Assembly (NCBI GenBank): GCA_025526935.1
Contig: JAHLKD010000077.1
Location: forward strand, 1-64,000
Reading direction: 5' to 3'
Length of the DNA: 64,000 nt
Source: Cladochytrium replicatum
Lineage: Eukaryota > Chytridiomycota > Chytridiomycetes > Cladochytriales > Cladochytriaceae
Made by a program: the position numbers and the translations under genes. The notes below the pieces were generated by a model. It was not told where the DNA came from, searched no databases, and saw only the letters and a program-made list of their open reading frames with translations. Shown here piece after piece: positions 59,553-64,000 of this stretch; the first letter of the stretch is position 1, and the number at the start of each line of letters is the position of its first letter.

Positions 59553-60891
59553 GGCTGTGGCTTGCTCGATGCGGCTTCGCAGGGCAACTCCGGAAAGTCT
59601 CCGTGACGGCGTGTTTTTGTTGTTGCGGGCGGGCATTCGCTCGGCTCGACGTTACTTTTCGCTCTCGCCTCAACACAGCGCAGATGACCTACTTATTGCT
59701 GCAAATGTTCAATGGGATCGAGTAGCAATGCATCCTCTTGTGCACGGGCCTACCGGAACCCAACTCTTTCTCTGTGGGATTCATCATTCCTCTCCACTCT
59801 CGACAATCCGCGTGAACCGCACCATTTCAGAACTGAGGCCTCAAGTAGTCTGCCTTGAAGTCGAAGCAGACACAATGAAGCAGTATCTCTTCAAACATTC
59901 GGTCCTTCACAAACGATCCATCGAATCTGCATCTTCCTCAAACCCTGACCCATCCGAACTATCCCGTGAGCAGATTTGGGAGCTGGTGCGTGGTGGCGTC
60001 TCCGCCTCCCAAATCTCGTCAGCCGATGGCCTTCGCTACGGGGGTGAGATCGGTGCAGCAGTCGACTCTGCTCTTGCATGCGGCGCAATAGTAAAGTGCA
60101 TCGATCTGCACGCATCTCAGTGGGTCCGACCAATAGATCCAGCGATCATTGACTTCAAGGAGACCGTACGCAGGCGTTACAAAGTAAACCCTCCGCGCGA
60201 CAGAATCACCCCCTCCACTACAGTCGACGAAGATTGCAAGAGACGTCGAATGTCGTGGGCTGGAAGGGCTGTTTACTCAATCGCTTCGTACGCCATTTTC
60301 AGAAAGGATATCGACAAACACATCGAGAGCGATTTTGGGACGCCTCACGAACTCGCGCTTCAGGCGCGTCTCGAGAGCGTTCTCGATCCTGTGGCAATGT
60401 ACTACCTCTTGCACCTAAGGAATGCGGGAATGGTTGAACGTATCCGTGAGATCGTACATAGTCTCGCGTCGCATCGCGAAACGACAGATGGATCCCCACC
60501 ACGGATCGTTGCTGTTGTTGGCAAGGCTCATGTCTTGGGTATGGCGTCATTGTGGGGCCAGTTTGTCGAAAATGAGAGGGTTGACCGGAAACGAAGCTCG
60601 CGTGTCTTTCCAAAAGTCGCTTCGGACATACCCGACAACTATCGAGATTGGATTGCAGAGCTAGAAGGGGAGACACCTCCCGCGATCACCGTTGTTCAGG
60701 GATCCATAGGCAGCACCCTTCAACCTACACCAGCCAGGCCACCACCAAATACCACATCCAAGAATATTCCCACATCTGTTCCGTTAACGCCTGAGGAAGC
60801 GGATTCTCAGAACTCTCAAGAGTCAGTCGCAGATCTGAAACATCGCCCAGTAAGGAGAAGGGGGTCGACGAACTTTCGTTTTGCGGATTAG
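59551..60891 (+). CDS. TraB-domain protein
   Basis: TraB/PrgY-family proteins share a fold with conserved His and Glu residues. Eukaryotic members have been linked to mitochondrial or ER membranes, but the reaction is not settled. The 446-residue model starts at the ATG at 59551; an in-frame ATG at 59569 is an alternative. Motifs: GTQLFLCGIHHSS (69-81) matching the first G-x-x-H block, ELRPQVVCLEVEAD (94-107) with the conserved Glu, GGEIGAAVDSALACGA (164-179), IDLHASQWVRP, and the C-terminal VVGKAHVLGM (322-331). The N-terminus is Arg-rich with few acids (MRLRRATP...RAGIRSARRYFSLSP), resembling a mitochondrial targeting sequence. The C-terminal ~70 residues are Pro/Thr/Ser-rich and look disordered. 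No intron is needed. The start overlaps that of cobU on the other strand. Confidence 0.85.
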   Translation: MAVACSMRLRRATPESLRDGVFLLLRAGIRSARRYFSLSPQHSADDLLIAANVQWDRVAMHPLVHGPTGTQLFLCGIHHSSPLSTIRVNRTISELRPQVVCLEVEADTMKQYLFKHSVLHKRSIESASSSNPDPSELSREQIWELVRGGVSASQISSADGLRYGGEIGAAVDSALACGAIVKCIDLHASQWVRPIDPAIIDFKETVRRRYKVNPPRDRITPSTTVDEDCKRRRMSWAGRAVYSIASYAIFRKDIDKHIESDFGTPHELALQARLESVLDPVAMYYLLHLRNAGMVERIREIVHSLASHRETTDGSPPRIVAVVGKAHVLGMASLWGQFVENERVDRKRSSRVFPKVASDIPDNYRDWIAELEGETPPAITVVQGSIGSTLQPTPARPPPNTTSKNIPTSVPLTPEEADSQNSQESVADLKHRPVRRRGSTNFRFAD

Positions 60892-61434
60892 GCGACTTAA
60901 CTTGATTGTTGAACTTGATTGAGTTCGGGTTGAGAAGCATGATCTTAATATTAATGTTGAATACGGCGTTTTGCGTTTCTGATGCCTGAGGTTGTTTCGT
61001 AACAGTATCCCATTGGTTTTGCGGAAATGGCTTCAACCAATCCAGTAGATACCCGGAACGTCCCAGATACCTGACCCTGCAACTCGTTATCAGTAATCTT
61101 CATGCGATCTCCCGCTGACTGTTCACACACTGTTTTTCAACTTGAAGTTCATTGATTTTGCATTGAGCATTATATGATTGAAACACTTCAAAATCACCAT
61201 TTGGCAGTCTCCATAACAAAAAGGAAGTACATTCTTGAAAAAACACGGTGACAGATCAGGTAAGATTCATGCATTCGAATGTCGAAAATGAGGAGCGAGA
61301 AAGCAAGCATTGAGCAGGAAGTTCGAACGTCGATCTCGCAAATGCCCGACTTAACAATAGAGCTGGTGAATGCTCGCCGAAAACAATCAAGATGTTGTTA
61401 TTCGACAAAGCAATTTTCATTTCTCATCCCCAAC
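60892..61434. other. Intergenic, no gene seen
   Basis: This spacer lies between the TraB gene and the decayed repeat-protein gene. Some frame is open from 61279 into the next gene, but no motif supports coding before the ATG at 61435. Confidence 0.45.
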
Positions 61435-62536
61435 ATGAGCCGTGATCTTCGAACCACTCTTCTGCCCATCGAGGTTGTCGATCTGATCCTCATAGAGCTT
61501 GGGACCTCATCACGGAGCCCACAGCTCACCTTCAAAGTCGCCACCGCACCAGACGACGGCATGTCCAATGAAACCTTCTCCCCTGCGTAACATCCATGAA
61601 CATGGCCAGCAAACGTGGTCGTGTCGAAGTACTTCCCATTTTCCCTCCCGAGCATGTCCACTACACCTCAGTGGCCATGGATGAGGCTAGCGCAAACAGC
61701 CACGCCGTCGTGCTCGACTGGTAGAAGTCCAGCGGACACGAGCTAAGTACGTGTCAAACGTGCACTCTATACAAATGTGCCGTCCTGGCGTAAATCAAAA
61801 AACACGTGACAACGATCCTCTCTGCACAAGAGCTAGTAGACTCACAGTACGGCCACCGAGGGATCCAAGGTGCGAGTTACAACCTGCACCTGAATGTGCT
61901 CGATTTGTGGAGAGCCAGCGGACGGGCTGAAGATATCTCCTAGCACATTGGACGCGGCGTTCATGGACAGGGCTCTAGTTGTGCTTGATTGGTGGAGAGC
62001 GAGTGGGCTGGAAAGGAGGTATTCTGAGAGGTGCATGAACCTTGCGAGCTTGCGGGGACAAATAGACGTGCTCGCGTGGTGGAAGTACAGCAAGCTGGAG
62101 CTGAAGTATTCGAACGACACAATCGATCTGATATGGAACGAAAAGTTGAAAGTCCTCGATTGGTGGAAGGTCAGCGGCCTTGCCTTGGAGTACTCCTCCG
62201 CGGCATTGAGCAAGCAAAATTTGGATGCTCCATATTCTTGACTTACTGCAGCCTCGAGTTGAAATGCAATTCTGCTGCGATTGATGAAGCTAGCAAATTC
62301 AGGTCTGGTTCACGTTCTGGAATGGTGGAAATCGAGTGGGCTGGAATTGAAGTACACAAATGATGCGATTGACATGGCGTGCAACACGGAGGGATCCCTG
62401 TTTTGAGTGGTGGAAGAATAGCGGACTGGAGATGAAGTACACAGAGTCGTTCTCGAGTTTGCAAGCGTGCGTGGACTATGTGACCAGATGTTGGTTGACA
62501 TGTGGGCTTGAGTTAAATTACGGGGCTTTTAGCTGA
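61435..62536 (+). pseudogene. Decayed ankyrin-like WWKxSG-repeat protein gene
   Basis: The gene starts MSRDLRTTLLPIEVVDLIL, the kind of N-terminal helix that precedes such repeats. Units then follow in changing frames: MDEASANSHAVVLDW, VLDLWRASG, VLDWWRASGLERRYSE, VLAWWKYSKLELKYSN, VLDWWKVSGLALEYS, VLEWWKSSGLELKYTN and EWWKNSGLEMKYTE, ending near GLELNYG. Each is about 25-40 residues and resembles degenerate ankyrin units with 'alpha-helix then WWKxSGLxLKYS'. Damage includes W to TAG at about 61722, a TGA just before the unit near 62405, and frameshifts near 62230 and 62300. The longest clean frame is 61894-62241. I associate this repeat with chytrid fungi from memory; function is not known. 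Confidence 0.72.
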
Positions 62537-62637
62537 ACATGGCAAGAGATGGGCAGATTTTGTTTTACGCGCACGGAGCACTTTCAGGAAATGGTGTTCC
62601 TGACACCTTTAACGAGACGTAATGTGCAACAAGCGAG

Positions 62638-63179
62638 CTACTTGGTTTTTGGAGCTTTTGGTTTTCGGAGCTTGTCCTTTACTCCTTTCACAATCTTTGC
62701 CGCCAAGCTTTTGATCAACTTATCGTCTGGAGACAGCTTTGCCGCCTCCTTCATGTCCTTCAGGGCATCCTCGTGGCTATTGGAGTGACTGTACGCTTGG
62801 CCTCTCCTGAACAAAGCCTGGTACCGTTCCTGTTCGTAAAGCCTGATGCAAAACAACACGTTCAATCACACACGTTAACCAATGATTCCTTCTCCCCTAC
62901 CGCCTCCCTGGATCATAAAGCCCTTGATCACCTACAAAAGTGTAGCGCGTTATCCATCTGGTTTTGCTTGGTCCCAAACTATGATGACTTACTCTGCGGA
63001 AGATCGAGCCTTTGTAATGCAAATGCAGGCCAGCCTCGGTTGTGATTTCGCCCGTGCAAAGTGCGCTGAAGGTCTCGGCAGTTTTTGGGACAGCGTCTGC
63101 GATGATCTCCATAACGATACGCCCCAGCGTCCTGTCCCCTTGGACCAATTCGAAGTAGCATAGCGGGTTTGAAGGGTTC
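62638..63179 (-). pseudogene. Cyclophilin-40-type peptidyl-prolyl isomerase with internal deletion
   Basis: Cyclophilin 40 proteins join a cyclophilin prolyl-isomerase domain to C-terminal TPRs that bind Hsp90. On the minus strand, exon 62993-63179 encodes NPLCYFELVQGDRTLGRIVMEI and on to YKGSIFRR. After a 61 bp intron, exon 62901-62931 encodes VIKGFMIQGG. After a 58 bp intron, the next exon from 62842 continues GFTNRNGT, the expected cyclophilin order. At about 62820 the sequence changes in mid-exon to the last TPR (ALFRRGQAYSHSNSHEDALKD, KLSPDDKLI) and a basic tail ending TK at 62638. The TPR is in another frame. Roughly 190 codons, meaning most of the cyclophilin fold, the linker and the first TPRs, are absent compared with normal ~370-residue proteins. 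The upstream exon holding the ATG was not found. Confidence 0.78.
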
Positions 63180-63759
63180 CTGCAAGAAAATTAAAACGAC
63201 GTATACCGCGATTCCGATCACAGAGCTACCTCGGTGAATGCTCCTGGCTACCATTCTTGGATTCGTGATTTCTCGAAAGCAAGAATTTTAACGTGTGGCT
63301 TAGTGTTCGTGCTGCTTTAAAACAACAATCTGTAGCTTTGGAGGCAGGATTCCTTCTTTTGAACACACTGGCGGGTGTCTCCTCTAAATTCATTCGCCTT
63401 GGGACAGCACCTGATAAGTGCTCTTTCGCAAAAAACTTCCGGCACCTCTGGCGAGGTAGTAGCTGGTCCTCCGATGAGGCAATTTGACAAGAGCGAGTAA
63501 GCATTGAACTCACAAAAGCCAAAACGGGGGCAGACCGTATCGGTGTCCATCGTGCACTCACCCTGCCTTTTGGACGTACAGTGTTTTTCAGATGTTCATT
63601 CCATTAGAGAGCCAAAACAATCCACAAGTGATCGATAATAATATGTCAGAATGTAAAACAGAGATGATTCTATAGAAAGTCTTTGTCCAAGAAAAAAGTG
63701 TTGTTGCCCATGTCAATGGTATCAGTCCTTCGAAGTCAAATCCAGAAGAAATGTTGCCA
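63180..63759. other. No supported gene; probably 5' part of the cyclophilin-like gene and 3' end of its neighbour
   Basis: The acceptor TTCTTGCAG at 63180-63188 (minus strand) implies an upstream exon of the cyclophilin-like gene in this stretch, but no convincing short first exon was located. The part nearest 63759 should be the 3' untranslated region of the next minus-strand gene. Confidence 0.4.
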
Positions 63760-64000
63760 TTACTTTCTCGTTCCCATGCCTCCCGAAGCAACTTGTTTCG
63801 TTACGACTGGATCGCTGGTCTCCCCTTTTTCCAAATCATCCTTCGGCTCTTTCTTTCGTGATCCCACAACGATTGGCCCTCCCCCCAACGTCGACTTATC
63901 TACTGCCGCCAACGGCGTACTCGCTGTTGCAACTTTCACATTTGCAGCTCCGCTCATTGCGACCGGGACAACCATTTGGCTCTTGCCATTTGGGCCAACG
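63760..64000 (-). CDS. Unidentified protein, C-terminal part (cut by window edge)
   Basis: The minus-strand frame is open from the window edge to the stop at 63760, giving about 79 residues. It ends with a low-complexity segment: a Gly/Ala/Val/Thr-rich part (PVAMSGAANVKVATAST, GGGPIVVGS), then a charged RKKEPKDDLEKGE and a GGMGTRK tail. No domain is recognised. The start lies outside the window or in an upstream exon. The open frame is too short for certainty, but the absence of retroelement sequence and position beyond two genes favour a real gene end. Confidence 0.45.
   Translation of the reverse strand, partial: VGPNGKSQMVVPVAMSGAANVKVATASTPLAAVDKSTLGGGPIVVGSRKKEPKDDLEKGETSDPVVTKQVASGGMGTRK

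Noticed and set aside
60725-61036. A minus-strand frame opposite the end of the TraB gene
   Set aside because: It has low-complexity Asn/Pro composition and antisense overlap with a well-supported gene; no domain.
1-64000. CRISPR arrays, rRNA and tRNA genes
   Set aside because: No array of short spaced repeats and no recognisable rRNA or cloverleaf was found by eye; a tRNA scan was not possible.

Overview
The window looks like nuclear DNA of an early-diverging fungus, most likely a chytrid. The support is: very short GT-AG introns (58-79 bp) with CTAAT or CTGAC branch points, fungal-type housekeeping gene remnants, and a decayed gene made of 'DWWKxSGLxLKYS' ankyrin-like repeats that I associate with chytrids. 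The species cannot be named from sequence alone.

Positions 1-56227 (88% of the window) are a nested array of two related Ty1/copia LTR retrotransposon families. Copia-A has ~600 bp LTRs (TGTTAAG...TTCAACA) and a single Gag-Pol frame of about 1,728 codons. Copia-B has a 681 bp LTR (TGTTGAT...TTCGACA). I number the A copies A1-A9 and the B fragments B1-B5 plus an inverted gag-protease fragment. A1 (1-4388, -) interrupts B1 (4389-5833, +), which abuts the inverted B fragment (5834-6895, -). A2 (6896-9309, -) and A3 (9310-15936, -) follow. B2 (15937-18526, +) is cut by A4 (18527-25083, +), which meets A5 (25084-30999, -) tail to tail. B3 (31000-39023, +) has A6 (32364-38621, +) inside its LTR, flanked by the duplication ATTAA. 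A rearranged block covers 39024-44363 (A7, -, holding a solo LTR flanked by GAAAA). It is followed by B4 (44364-48998, -), A8 (48999-55078, +), B5 (55079-55598, +) and A9 (55599-56227, -). Most A copies are broken only by one- or two-base indels, many in short homopolymers.

Positions 56228-58135 hold older debris: a degraded B LTR, tandem repeats and a Ty3/gypsy reverse transcriptase remnant. From 58670 the DNA is genic. It holds a cobU-type cobinamide kinase/guanylyltransferase gene (-) with a 61 bp intron, divergent from a TraB-family gene (+) whose first ATG shares the same CATG. Then come a decayed WWKxSG-repeat gene, a cyclophilin-40-type gene that has lost its middle, and the 3' end of an unidentified gene running off the right edge.

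The most interesting signal is in the retrotransposons. Copia-B carries a 79 bp GT-AG segment between Gag and protease that is open in the Gag-Pol frame. The fragment at 5834-6680 lacks exactly this segment, and removal creates a stop codon directly after Gag. Copia-A has a splice-site-like segment in the same place with the same predicted outcome. This suggests that Gag versus Gag-Pol output is set by intron splicing versus retention.
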